Source of the DNA: Limnanthes douglasii subsp. nivea
Taxonomy: Eukaryota > Streptophyta > Magnoliopsida > Brassicales > Limnanthaceae
NCBI GenBank assembly: GCA_036936605.1
Contig: JAUPFV010000004.1
Location: forward strand, 69,278,352-69,342,351
Length of the DNA: 64,000 nt
Direction of reading: 5' to 3'
In this document: piece after piece, positions 11,327-22,439 of the stretch
Position numbering within the stretch: the stretch's first letter is position 1
Layout of the letters: every line of letters begins with the position of its first letter
Notes under the pieces: generated by a model
What the model saw: only the letters and a program-made list of their open reading frames with translations
Told to the model about the DNA's origin: nothing
Databases searched by the model: none
Made by a program: the position numbers and the translations under genes

Positions 11327-11722
11327 ATGGCTCCTTTATCACCCTTCTCCCCACACCAGTCCAGCGAGGACGCCTGGTCCTCTGACTACTACTCATGTGA
11401 GAAGGCCTACAAGCGCACGACAACGTCGGAGTACTCCTCTGACGAAGAAGATGATTGGTCGGTCTGGTCTGAGGACCAAGAAGACCCTTATGGATCATGG
11501 GATTCTTGGTCCATGGACGACTGTTATCTATCTGACGATGAGAAGCTGCCAAAAAGGAAAAGGTGTAAGAGCGTTAACCCATTTTGGGATGAGGAAGACG
11601 ACGATGAAGATGAAGAGGCAGACGACGAGGCCTCTGACGACGAAGAAGATGATGAAGATGAAGAAGAAGAAGAAGAAGAAGAAGAAGAGGACGAGGTATC
11701 TGATGGAGACGACTCCGATTAG
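11327..11722 (+). CDS. Small acidic nuclear-type protein, third MULE gene, copy 1
   Basis: Single exon of 131 aa. The start is well supported by the context ACCATGGC and the upstream TATA box. The N-terminal half is rich in Ser, Asp, Tyr and Trp (DEEDDWSVWSEDQEDPYGSW), followed by a basic NLS-like PKRKRCKS. A C-terminal tail of about 50 residues is almost entirely Asp and Glu, encoded by a GAA/GAT tract. No enzyme motif is visible and I recognise no family. Acidic tails of this kind occur in histone- or chromatin-interacting proteins, so a chromatin role is possible but is inference. It sits between the ULP gene and the convergent MURA and is conserved in copy 2 apart from two substitutions and the tail. 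Antisense and shifted-frame ORFs here are shadows. Confidence 0.75.
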   Translation: MAPLSPFSPHQSSEDAWSSDYYSCEKAYKRTTTSEYSSDEEDDWSVWSEDQEDPYGSWDSWSMDDCYLSDDEKLPKRKRCKSVNPFWDEEDDDEDEEADDEASDDEEDDEDEEEEEEEEEEDEVSDGDDSD

Positions 11723-12170
11723 GTTAGAACATTTAGATGTAGTTTCATGGCCCTGTTGGTTTTTATTTTGTTGTTTTTAACGTATGTTTATGCTTTTTTG
11801 TGGACTGTAACTTGCCCCAACCCTGTGCAGTAGTGTTATTTTTTGACAGGGTTGGATGATTTAGGGTTGTTTGGACTGTTGCATGATTTTAATGTACAAG
11901 TTTCGTTGTATTTTACCTTCGTTATCTAGTCAAACTGGTAAGGTATGGTATTACAAGGTGCAGTTGAAGGTAGCAGTTTAAGTTGCAGTTATTTCACAGA
12001 ATCGCAATCTATGAACACTAAGATATCGGAGTTATGGTAACATTAAAAGAACAAACAATGTAAACATAGATAGCAAGGTTGAATCGAGTGGACATCAGAG
12101 TATAACAGCATAGGTAGCAAAGATGTTAAATGTAAGCAAAGATGTTAAAACCAAAACAGAAAACACATTT

Positions 12171-13200
12171 TGATGTATCTGTCAGATGCAAAATCCAAAA
12201 ACTATCAATGTTGAATATAGTAGATATCAGAGGGTAGCATCAGAGATAGCAATGTATACAGGGATAGATACCAGAGTATGTAACAAACATATATGGAACT
12301 TGTCATTTCTATAAGGGTACAAAACATAAGTCGAGATACAAAAAGTGCTTATCTTTTAAATGAATCAGGCATGAATGATTTTAAGTACACCTATAACAAA
12401 TGTAAGTGAAATATCAGATGGATCTATTTCAAAACAGAAAACATATATTGATGTATCTGTCAGATACAAAATCCAGAAACTATCAATGGTTAATATATTT
12501 GATATCAGAGGGTTGAAGCATAAATAGCAATGTATACATGGATAGATATAAGACTATGTAACAAACAGATATGGACCGTGTAAATTCTTTTAGGGGACAA
12601 AGCATATGTTGAGATACAAGAATTGCTTATCTTTGAGATGAATCAGGCATGAATGATTTTCAGTACATCTATAACAAATGTAAGTAAAATATCAGATGGA
12701 TGTAAACCAAAACAGAAAACACGTCTTGATGTATCTGTTAGATGCAAAACCCAGAAACTATCAACGTTGAATAGAGTGGATATCAGATGGTAGCAGCATA
12801 GCTAGCAATGTATACAGGGGAAGATATCAGAATATGTTTCGAACAGATATGGTTCGTGCCAATTCTATAAGGGTACAAAACATAAGTGGAGATACAAGAA
12901 GTGATTATCTCTGAGATGAATATGGCATGGAATATTTGAAGTACATGTATACAAATGTAAGTAAAGCATAAGATGAATGTCTACCGAAACAAAAAACATA
13001 CTTTGATTGTATCTGTTAGATAAAATAGCCCGAAGCTATAAATGTTGAATAGAGTATCTACCAGAATATATCCTCAAAGATAGCAATGTATACTCGAATA
13101 GATATCGTAGACAGAAAGAAACTAACATGGAACATGTAAATGTTAAAAGTGTACGAAACATAAGTGGAAAGATAAGGACTGCTTATCTTTGAAATGTAAA
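12171..13200 (+). repeat. Four degenerate 278-bp tandem repeats, copy 1
   Basis: Repeats start with TGAT(T)GTATCTGT at 12171, 12449, 12727 and 13004, spaced 278, 278 and 277 bp, the last one short. Each carries, in order, ACTATCAAYG, ATATCAGA, ATAGCAATGTATAC and a GAGATACAAGA-like block. Related sequence also occurs at 12000-12170 and in ULP intron 2 (about 5985-6310). The array lies between the acidic gene and the MURA stop, with no coding potential seen from 11723 to 13228. Confidence 0.85.
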
Positions 13201-13228
13201 ATGTTACAAAAAAGTAGGTAAATAATGT

Positions 13229-15655
13229 TTAGAACGGAGCATCACATGACCTCCTATTATGCCCCGATTTTAAACATCGACCACAACGGGCCTGACTGCT
13301 GGAAACTTCGCCTCTTGATGGAATACGCTTCTTCCTCGGACGCCCGGGTCGTCTTTTAACGTTAGGGGGCAGCACCAAGGGCTCTCCATCATAATCTGCG
13401 CTACTGGATTCACCAAACTCAGTTATAGCCGGTATGTTAAATGAATAGCTGGACAGGTAATTTTGGGTAGTGAAGAACGGCTCGACCAACGTCATAGGAT
13501 CCTCGTTTATAGATGCAATTGCAGCCAGTGCATTAGCGCACGGGAAACATTCTTGCTGCCACGAACCGCATGTGCATTTGAAATCCAGTATGTTGACCAC
13601 CATGACTGGGTCAGATAAAACCTCAAAATATGCGGCAGAAGACTTGCGAACTAACCATATCCGACTGGATTGTACATTCTCTTTGAACATCTTGTCAAAC
13701 TCGGGGCACAAATTTGTGTTCCAACTTTGGCCTTCTCCTAAACGTCGAGACATTTGAGTCATCAAGAGAGCTCTGATCCGGTCGATTAATTCGACTATAG
13801 GCAGATGGCACAACTTTTTAATCTGGCCATTGAACGACTCAACAGCAGTTGATGCCATCGCCCCATACCGTTTGCCTTTCACATATGCCTGAGCCCATTT
13901 TTCAGGGGCCAGATTCCTTACAAAGTTTTCAATACGCTTACCGCCTAGGCGCAAAAACTGAGCATAACGTTCATTAAAAAGATCCACCGTAGGGGCATAA
14001 GCACAACTCTTAAACATCACTAGCATATCTTGTTTGTAGACTCTGTTAGTGTGTTCAAGAGCTTTATTCAAGTTCTGGATAAGATGGAAGATGCAATAAG
14101 CGTGGTAGTCAGTCGGATAAAGAGTTGCGACAGCGCTAATAATACCAGCATGGCGGTCTGAAATGAAAGTTATTTGGCGCCCTAACAGATGAGGTTTTAA
14201 TTTTTCCAAAAACCAAAACCAGTTGTCCGAGTCTTCACTACCAAATATACCAAAAGCTACGGGGAAAAGACCTGCGGTGGGGAAAATGTATCTTAAAAAC
14301 AGAACGACAGTAACAGAACGATGTTGAGGTCGACTGTGTAATAGTAAACAAAGAACAGTCCATGTAACTAAAATACCAGAGTATGTAATCCAAACTATCA
14401 GACAATTCGCATCCTAATCTATCAGACAGGGTCTCCCAATCTAGCAATCAATAATAACTAAACTACCAGAGTATGTAATCCTAACTATCAAACAATCTTA
14501 TTAATTTGCAAACTATGCAAACATATTTATCAGAATAAATGTATATTGAAACATGTACTGACCGTTGTTTCCATCCTTTGCCACTGCTGAAAGCAACACG
14601 CCACCATGCTTCCCATTTAGGTGCGTTCCGTCAACGTACAGTAGAGGGCGGCACGAATGGAATCCCTGAAGACACGCCCCAAACGCTATAAAACAGCGAC
14701 GGAAAACATTGCCGGGAGCCAAATCCAGATGACAGTCCGTAGTGATGTCACGACTCTTTAGCCTCTTGAAGTATGGTTTTAGCAATGCGAAAGAGGTATT
14801 GCTATCTCCAAATACAAGGCGACGGGCGTTCTCCAACGCATTCCAAGATATACGATATGAAACGTCTAAACCGTAGTCTTGCTTCATGGTGGACTGTATA
14901 GTCTTAGCTGTTAAAGAATGGTTGTTCCGTAGAGAATCGTGAATTTCATCAGCAATCAAATCGGACGACAGATGCCTGCTTTTCTTCTTTGTGAATACGG
15001 GACTGCACGTGTGGGTACTGAAAAATCTTTTAATTGTCATCAACCCGGTCTTAGAATCCACAGAAGCGTAAAGCCTCCATTGGCAGCCATCCGAATCTTT
15101 GTTTACGCAATAAACGGTGATCTTGTTAAATGTATTGTGCATGTACCTGAACGCAAAACCGTTCTCTAATGCATAACGGGATAAGGATAACCTAAGACCT
15201 TGAGCACCGTCTTGAAATGACTGTCCAACACCGATGATAGATTCTGCCCATGCCGCTGTAGCTAGATGTCTTTTTTTGGGGGTTGTAATGGCCAAACAGG
15301 TATTGCTTTCACCGCTGGTTCGTTGCATGTGAGAGGATTCTTCGAACAGTTGAACGGGTTGTTTACGTTTAATGGAGGAGCCTTTATCAGCAACATGTTC
15401 TTCGATAAGAAATGACACGCTCTTCAAACGCTCAACATCGAGGTAACATTCCAACCCAATGAAATCGGTCTCCTTATTAAAAATACAATTATTCTGAGCA
15501 CCGCAAGAGTACGTAATGCTGTAGTTTCCTCTAACCAGCCCTTGCCATGTTTGCTCAACGTACACTTGGAATGACTCGAAGTTTTCAAATTCGGACAGCG
15601 GAACAATACCTGTTTCCGTACCAAATTTGAAAATGCACACTCTTGGTTTAGACAT
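13229..15655 (-). CDS. mudrA-like: MURA transposase, two coding exons, copy 1
   Basis: Exons 15655-14563 and 14271-13229 are joined across a 291-bp intron (G/GTCAGT donor, CCGCAG acceptor), giving KDGNNG-LFPVAFG and 711 aa. A MuDR-type N-terminal domain lies roughly at 150-225 (YCVNKDSDGCQWRL ... FFSTHTC). The MULE DDE core has Asp342 in LYVDGTHL, Asp403 in ISDRHAG and Glu509 in TAVESFNGQ. A SWIM-like finger (CTCGSWQQECFPCAN, about 597-611) has Asn in place of the usual final His. An AT-hook-like RRPGRPRKKR and a CCHC knuckle CGRCLKSGHNRRSC end the protein. It cuts and joins element ends in the nucleus. I start at the Met at 15655, just inside an upstream acceptor, rather than at the in-frame Met 57 bases further out. 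No disabling change is seen. Confidence 0.92.
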
Positions 15656-16786
15656 TGTGTACCCTGAATTATAGGAGTTTTGGTTAGTTTGTTTAACGTT
15701 GGTGTAGAACAACTGAATGTGGTACTGATATTATATCATATGTAGCAATATCATGTAACTAACATATCAGCGTATATGCATCGTGGTCTATTTTCAACAC
15801 AAATAGCAAACTGTCATACCTAAACTATCAGGGTATATGGACTATTGGTCTGGTTTCAAACACATATATCAACCTGTTATAGCTAACATATAAGGGTGTA
15901 TGCAGCAAGGGGAAATGCTTTGAAACATATAGCAATATCACGTACCTAAACTATAAGGGTATATGGATTAATGGTCTATTTATCAACACATATAGCAACA
16001 TGCCATAACTAAGATATCAGGGTGTATGCTGTCAGGTTTAATCTACAAACACATCTAACCTATCAGGGTCTGTGCAGTGATCTAGCAACATCAAATCATA
16101 AAATTGCAGGCGACAAATCGCAAAGTGTTTCCATATAAATATCAGGGTTCATCACAGAGGTGGAAAAAAGAAATTACTCACCGGAATGTGAACGGAGCTG
16201 GTTTGGATGATTTGAATTGAGCAGAAGCAGATGGTAATAAGTTTCCTGCAATTAACGTACATTATATGAGAGTCTAGAATCGATTTCGAAAATGGAAAAC
16301 GATTTTGAAACAAAAAACTCACCTCTGTTACTGACCTGAGATACGGTTGGCTACGATTTTGGCTACGATTTCGAAATGTAAATCAGTTGTTATGAGGCTG
16401 AGATACGGTGGTCTAGGAGGCTGAGATACGGCTAGAAATCGGAGCTAGGAGGCTGAGACGGTTCAAAATCGGAGATACGAAACTCTGTATGAAACTGACG
16501 ACGTTAAACTTCAGTTCTGAAACTCGCCGGTGATCGGTACACTCCGATAACGCGATTATATGGATCGCCGGTGATTAAGTAAGGTAAACGGTGGTTCAAC
16601 AGTGTCGCCGGAGGTGGTGTGATCAGCCGTGGTTTTTTGAAATGAAGAGACGTTCTTGGAAAATGGGTTGTTTGTTAGGTTAGGAGAGAGGAGAGAGAAA
16701 GGGGGCTAATAAATTCAAAATTCAAAATTCAAAAGTAATTAAGAAGGTGCTGAAGCTAAAAGGGGCCCTTTTTTTCACAAATCAAC
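15656..16786 (-). other. MURA 5' leader with two inferred introns and a motif-rich segment, copy 1
   Basis: Minus-strand splice signals suggest leader introns at 15664-16181 (GTGAGT donor, AATTCAG acceptor) and 16246-16322 (GTGAGT donor, TTGCAG acceptor). The larger intron, between about 15720 and 16140, holds about twelve TATCAG, TAGCAA or TATCAA words on the + strand. Confidence 0.55.
16520..16615 (-). repeat. Right subterminal CGCCGGTG cluster, copy 1
   Basis: Two CGCCGGTGAT words and one CGCCGGAGG are the inverted counterpart of the left cluster. Confidence 0.55.
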
Positions 16787-16794
16787 CTTATATA
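16787..16794 (-). promoter_or_regulatory. TATA box of MURA (copy 1)
   Basis: The minus strand reads TATATAAG near the right end, upstream of the MURA leader. It faces inward like the TATA box at the left end. Confidence 0.6.
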
Positions 16795-16949
16795 CTAGGT
16801 TGAGGGTAATCTTGGTATTAAAAAAAGAAAAGGTATTATAAGTGGATATGTTTAATGATCCAACAAATATATAGGTTATTTTTTTGGGTTCGATAATAAA
16901 TGTAATTATACATAAAGAGGACGTTAATCAAGACATTTGTAAAAGGTAG

Positions 16950-17333
16950 TTGATTTACATATATGTGCACAAAACAACTTGGTGTCTTTTGGAAAACATC
17001 ACACCCTTACAATTGGTGCGTAAAACCCTAATGTATATATACCGTTGGAGAGCACACATTTTGCATATCCAAGTAAAAAGAAAAGTGTTTCTCATCAGTG
17101 CATTTGTCAATTACATCCAAATGAATTCCTCTGTAACAATTTGTTCTGTCCCTTCTCTTTATGAAAAAAATTATACTATTTCAAAAGAATATTTTGAAGT
17201 TTTTTATGAAGATTTTGGTTTTAAAACAAAGTGTATGAGTATTGGTTGGAGATGGGTATTTACTACCGTCCAAATACGTAATATAATAGGTTTTCTTTTT
17301 CATAATTTTCTTGGACTCCGTTTTCATATGTAG
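16950..17333 (+). pseudogene. Deletion-fusion ORF replacing the RRM-like gene (U2)
   Basis: The open frame upstream of the RRM-like start runs across the ATGAAG deletion junction into sequence that in other units lies downstream of the gene. None of the 265-aa coding sequence remains. The 127-codon frame is accidental and probably not translated. Between it and 18324 the unit holds only AT-rich spacer and a short TA run near 18224-18238. Confidence 0.8.
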
Positions 17334-18323
17334 CATTTGATTTATCTTCAGTTTCAAATTATATTTTTTATATTAAAAATCGGATATGGCCATGAATAAA
17401 GCAACGACCATTTCTATGATAAGAGTTTTAATTATATTATTTTTTATTTAGTCCGTTGTTAATCAAATAACGTTAGAAATCAAAATGCGCCACTTCAGAC
17501 ACAAAACACAATAAAAAAATCAAAAATAGAAAAAATGGGTAAACAATAATGTCTATCTCTACGGATGCTAACTTAAGAAAAAACGTTTAAGAATGTGACA
17601 ATTATCTTTTCTATAACCCTAGAGATCTAGTTATAGTGGATTAAATGGATAACATATAATGGTTGTTCGTGTAATGGATCTAATATTGTAAACCTCGTGA
17701 ATAATGGACTCATTCTCAAAAAATATTTTATATGATACCAATATCTTTTGGTCACTATCACCAAATAAACGTTTCGTTCATCTTATTTTGTCAAATACCC
17801 TTAAGGCATCCACTTGATGGGAACCCCAATTCGTTTTAGAGAATCTCTTTTTTGTCTAAGTGATACAGCCTTAGAATTATATAAGTTGGATTCTCGTGTG
17901 TAGTTATTATATTTAGCAACAAAACAATAGCTTTGGCTAAATATAATTGTATGTAACTTAAAATATTATTATAAATTAACATTCTTATTTTTATATAACA
18001 AAATAAGAATTGTTTAGCAACCAACTTTTTTTATTTGTCATAATTTTATTTTAATCTTTCTTATTTATAAATTAAATATTTCTAATTGACCAATTAAAAT
18101 ATTAAAATTCTATTTATAAATTTAATATTTGTAATTAATTAATTATAATATTAAATTTAAATAACGAGAGTTCTCTCGCCAAGTAAATTCAAATTATAAG
18201 CTAAAATAGATACTCAAACAAATAATATATATATATAATGTTTACAAAAACTAGGCTTTATAAGAGCAACTATTAAATTCTATATTTATCAAAATTAATA
18301 AATCACATAAAATCTAACACATT

Positions 18324-19610
18324 TCAACAACCAATTTGGTGGGTCACTACTATTGAGATTGGTGTCTTTAAAAACAGCGTTAATGAATTTTTTTTATTCG
18401 ATTTTTTGAATTGTTTATCTTGTTCACTATCCTTTAATTGCATAACTTCTCTATTTTTTGACGAAGAAGATATAGTAAATTGAGAATTATTTGACTGAGA
18501 AAAAAATCTACCAAGACTAGGAATAACATTACCCGGTTTTAAACTAATCTTAATATTTGTTGAAACATTCGGATACGAATCAGATAAAGAAGTATCGGGA
18601 GCACTTTTGTTTTTGTGATATAAATCAGAAATAAAGTACTAAAGAAAATACGAAATTCACGAGTCGTGAATGAGGAGATAAGAAGATCATATAAAATAAA
18701 ATCACAAATGATGCAACCTATGTATATAGAAAATGAAAAAGGAATATTCATATTAATCATGTATAATTTTTAAAAATAACTGCATCAAAATGATTATGTC
18801 AAATTAAATAATTATATATAAGTCAATAATAAAATATACTACATAGTAATGTATATACATGCACAAATGACAAAGTTACAAGAAATTTATCTTCAAATTC
18901 AGGTAACGAAGAGAGAAATATAATAAAGAATAACCGAAACCAACCAATAAATTGAGTCATGAATGAGTTTTAGAAAGATTTGCAATGTTCATCAAAAAAT
19001 TAATTGTTTGCTCGCCAAAAGAGGTGGAATTTAGTTTTCAACAAAACTTCATCAAAAGTGGAAGGATTTTTCTTGCTAGAAGGAGGGAACTTGTCAAAAG
19101 TAGTATGATTTTATTCTTCATAGCATGGATTGCATCATAAACTGAAGCATTCTTATTGTTAGGTCAAAGTATTCGCCAGAGGTGGTGATATTTTTATTAC
19201 TAGTAACAACGGTTGTATTAGGGTAGAAGTATTTTTCTTATTGGGAGCAGAGAACTCGTGAGAAATAGAAAGACATTTCTTCTTGAAAACTGGCACCACG
19301 TCGAATCTTTTTGAGTCTTCGTATCTTTTCCTTGAGAGATTCTTCTAGTTGTGCAGTTTTCCTTTGAGAAGTGTTAAGATTGTCATTATTATGAAAAGGA
19401 TTAATAACACGGTCATGTTTTATTTTTTCGCAGATAAAGTTGTTGAGAGTATCATCAAAATCAACATCTTGGAGAGATTATTATGCATTATGGTCACGTT
19501 TATTTTTCCGACAAACAATCTTGTTAGGAGAAGCATCATCAATACTTGTTTATGTTTTCTTAGAACATTCAATCTGAAACCGAATTCGTTTTTGTTACAC
19601 ATTCGTTGAA
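18324..19610 (-). pseudogene. Unrecognised decayed gene (U2)
   Basis: The most complete form, together with U3, U4 and U6. The terminal exon is 18324-18638, open from an acceptor (TTTTCTTTAG) through 104 codons to TGA. A second coding-like stretch at 19238-19477 stays open about 79 codons and includes DVDFDDTLNNFICEKIKHD and TAQLEESLKEKIRRLKK, a likely coiled-coil segment. Between and upstream of them, coding-like phrases occur in all three frames separated by stops and frameshifts. No family was recognised. A gene with small exons that has decayed fits best; a functional gene cannot be excluded. Confidence 0.55.
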
Positions 19611-22275
19611 GAAGAATACCTTGAACATATTAAGTAGTAGTTTCTTCTCCGGCTGTAGTAGGAGTAACATTTCCATCATAAGTTATGGTCAGTTATCGAA
19701 CAGATAAAACCAAGTAACGAGAAATTTTGTACTATAAAATGGAGGGATACGTAAGATACCAAACCGAGTAAGAAACAAATAATAGGTTTAGGTTTGATAG
19801 ATGATTTATGTCAAAACCTTCATAAATATTTCTAAACAACTTCTAATAACTAGTAGAATATACAAAAGAGTGAAATACAAAAGAGAAACGTGAGTAAGCA
19901 TGCAACAAAAAAAGAAGTTAAAATGTAATTAGAAAATCTTATATTATGTGTGTTCATCCAGCTTCATTCGATTTGACCATACTCTTGTTCAGTTAAATAT
20001 TATGTTTTCTCGGTTACAAAAATTAAGGTGGTTTTGCAATGGCGGTTTTCCGACGAATGGGTTTTTCGAGTTTCTAAATATTAATATTTGTGAGGAAATT
20101 TAGAAACTATATAGATATTCTCGGAATTTTTGAGCTAAGCATTATACGATGAGTATTGTGCAGTATCCATTAGTAGTTAGATGGGTAGGAAATATGCAAA
20201 CATTTAACAAATCTTGGATGAATCTAGAAAGAGGTAATCAAAGACCCAATGATATACGGAAATAAAGAAACAGGCTTCTTCTTTTCTGTTTTGATAGATT
20301 AATTCATCAGTTTAGAAACACGAGTAATATATCATCAGGAAACCCTTATTCATTTTCAACGAGTTGATGTTCGTCTTCAGTCATATTCTTCAAGGTTCTA
20401 AATAATTTACCAAAAAGTTAGTTTATAAATTATTTTTCCAAAATCTACACGAGAAGGTTTGTTCATTACTTGTTTGGAAGGTCTTTTTCTTTTAAGAACC
20501 ATTTATGGATAAAAAGAAGAAACTTTATCGGTAGGGTTTTCAAACTAATTAAGTCTCTATTTTTTTTAACAAAAGATCATGAAAACAAAATTTTAGGCCC
20601 AACAAGGGGTTCATGAGAAGAGGAATTAATGTTAATACTACAATTCAAATGGTGAAGTGTGAAGTAAGAATTTCTATTACGAAATTAGGGATTTACCAAC
20701 AAATCAATAATATTTATTATATTATAACCATATTTTATTAGAAATCAGAACATGCATGAAAAAGATAAAGAGAGGAATCGATGTAGAAAATACCTACCGA
20801 AAGGATTCGAATACGAAGATGGATTTTTCGATATAATTATGGATTTACTTGCATAAAATCTGAGTCGTTTGATAAAAGTAGGATCAATGGTAAAATAGAG
20901 TTCATATATTTAAAAATAATAAAACGATTTAATTTTCTAAATAGTGAAATGATTTTTAAATGCTTCTGAATTCATAAGTGGTTAATATTATAATTAATTA
21001 CACATATAAGTGATTTAGTAAAATTTTGTGAATGCCATAACTTTTAAATAAAATTAACTCTTAATGTTACCTTCTTTACTTATTTAGTAGTGTTTGAAAA
21101 TTGTTTTAGAAAATTAAATCATGGACTAGAGGAGTCGTTATAATCTTATATTCTATAGATGGTATATATTTTTTATAATGACGATGTAAATATATAACTA
21201 AAATAACAAAAATATAACATGCATTTCATAAGAGAAAAACGAAAAACGAAAGACAGGGTCGAATATATACGAGATGATGATCACAAAAATACAAGATGCG
21301 GGTTGCGAAATAAAACACAAGTCCAAATTCATAAGGTGAAGAGAGAGTGAGCTAAAATGGAAAAAGAAAAGTGGAAAAGTATGATTAGGATTGTATGACA
21401 AAAATATTTTTGTACCAAAAATTCTGAAGAATGGATAACAAAAACAAAAAAGACAACTAAGAAGAAGGAGAATGATTAGGAGGAAATTATCGTTAAAACT
21501 ATATTGTGGATATATTTGTAATTTTAAGAATGTATGATATTTAAATAACAATATAAAATTTTATGAGATTGCGTTAGAAATTATTCAGTTGGAAAATGGA
21601 ATTAAAAATCATTAGCTATTGATATTTCTGTTTAAAGAATAATCCTATTAAATATAAAAAAAATGGAAAACAATTCTCAACCCAATATTAAAGCATTCAA
21701 AATAAATTTTAATGATTTTTAGAGTAACATTAAAATATGAAACTGTTTTTTTTTTTACTTGGTTTTATATTTGTGTCCAATACATTATTCAGAGTTCCTA
21801 AAAATTGACATCCAATTTTTAAATAAGGTGTCATAAATAACCTCCTGCCAATTTTTAAATAAGGTGTCATCATGTTCACCAAAGGGATCAAATTTTCTGT
21901 TATTACGACTTTATAGATACTTAATTCAACTCATGGTGAATATAGCCCTATTCTTTGATGGTATCAGACTTTATGTGGCTTCCCAATTGCTTTTAATACA
22001 TCAAAAATTGCTTCCCCATTGTACATATATTCAAGTAAGTTTGCTAGAGAAATCCACATGAGTTATGGAAGATTCATACTTAAGGTTAAAGTGAGGGTTT
22101 CATTTTAAAACTTCATATGCGGAAATGCTTCGGGTCGCAAAGGGAAGGATTACACATATGGACCCACATTTCATTAGAACTTGTGGACTTATCATAATTT
22201 GGCTATTAACGAATGTTTTGAGTTGGACTAAAATCTTGTCATGTCTTGTGTTGTATAGCAAATTGACATGTTGCT
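19611..22275. other. AT-rich spacer of U2
   Basis: No gene supported. This block, with the top of the decayed gene, is what U1 lacks. Further decayed minus-strand exons may extend to about 20860, where the minus strand has an exon-like SKNPSSYSNPFG before a GTAGGT donor. A direct repeat CAATTTTTAAATAAGGT occurs near 21812 and 21849. The ORF at 21198-21551 on the minus strand is low-complexity and hydrophobic and I do not call it a gene. Confidence 0.5.
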
Positions 22276-22439
22276 TCCTTTCTTGATACGAGCATTGATG
22301 TCAAGTGATTCTTTTAGTTTTCCAATAGTCGCTTCTGCATAGGTTTGGGTATTTGAAATAGATTATTGGTTTTTATTTTTTTGTAAATAAAGGTTTATTG
22401 AAAACGTTATATGGGCCTAAGATTGAGTATTTGATTAGT

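Larger units (their letters stand above)
4287..16858. mobile_element. Mutator-like element, ULP-carrying (Kaonashi-like), copy 1, right end deleted
   Basis: A 12.57-kb element with a ULP-like gene and an acidic-protein gene on + and a MURA transposase on -, so the last two converge. The left terminus matches copy 2 exactly in position. On the right it stops at AATGA (16854-16858), fused to host sequence that normally begins 170-190 bp beyond the insertion site. It therefore lacks the right inverted repeat and should not move as a unit, though it may supply transposase. Kaonashi-like assignment rests on a MURA and a ULP/DUF1985-type gene sharing one element with weak terminal repeats. Confidence 0.9.

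Noticed and set aside
11184..11780. 198-codon ORF overlapping the acidic-protein gene in another frame
   Set aside because: Basic Lys/Met-rich frame produced by the shifted GAA tract. The acidic frame has the TATA box, start context and sensible ending.
12171..13200. CRISPR-like array
   Set aside because: The repeats are 278 bp, degenerate and contiguous, in a plant transposon, with no short repeat-spacer structure.
21198..21551. 117-codon hydrophobic minus-strand ORF (also in U3, U4, U5)
   Set aside because: Low-complexity Phe/Leu/Ile run from purine-rich + strand DNA, with no recognisable family or gene signals. It is conserved only because the repeat is young.
21864..22061. 65-codon + strand ORF in the spacer, repeated in other units
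   Set aside because: Starts with a TTG or CTG-type codon rather than a supported ATG, and shows no domain, splice or promoter evidence.
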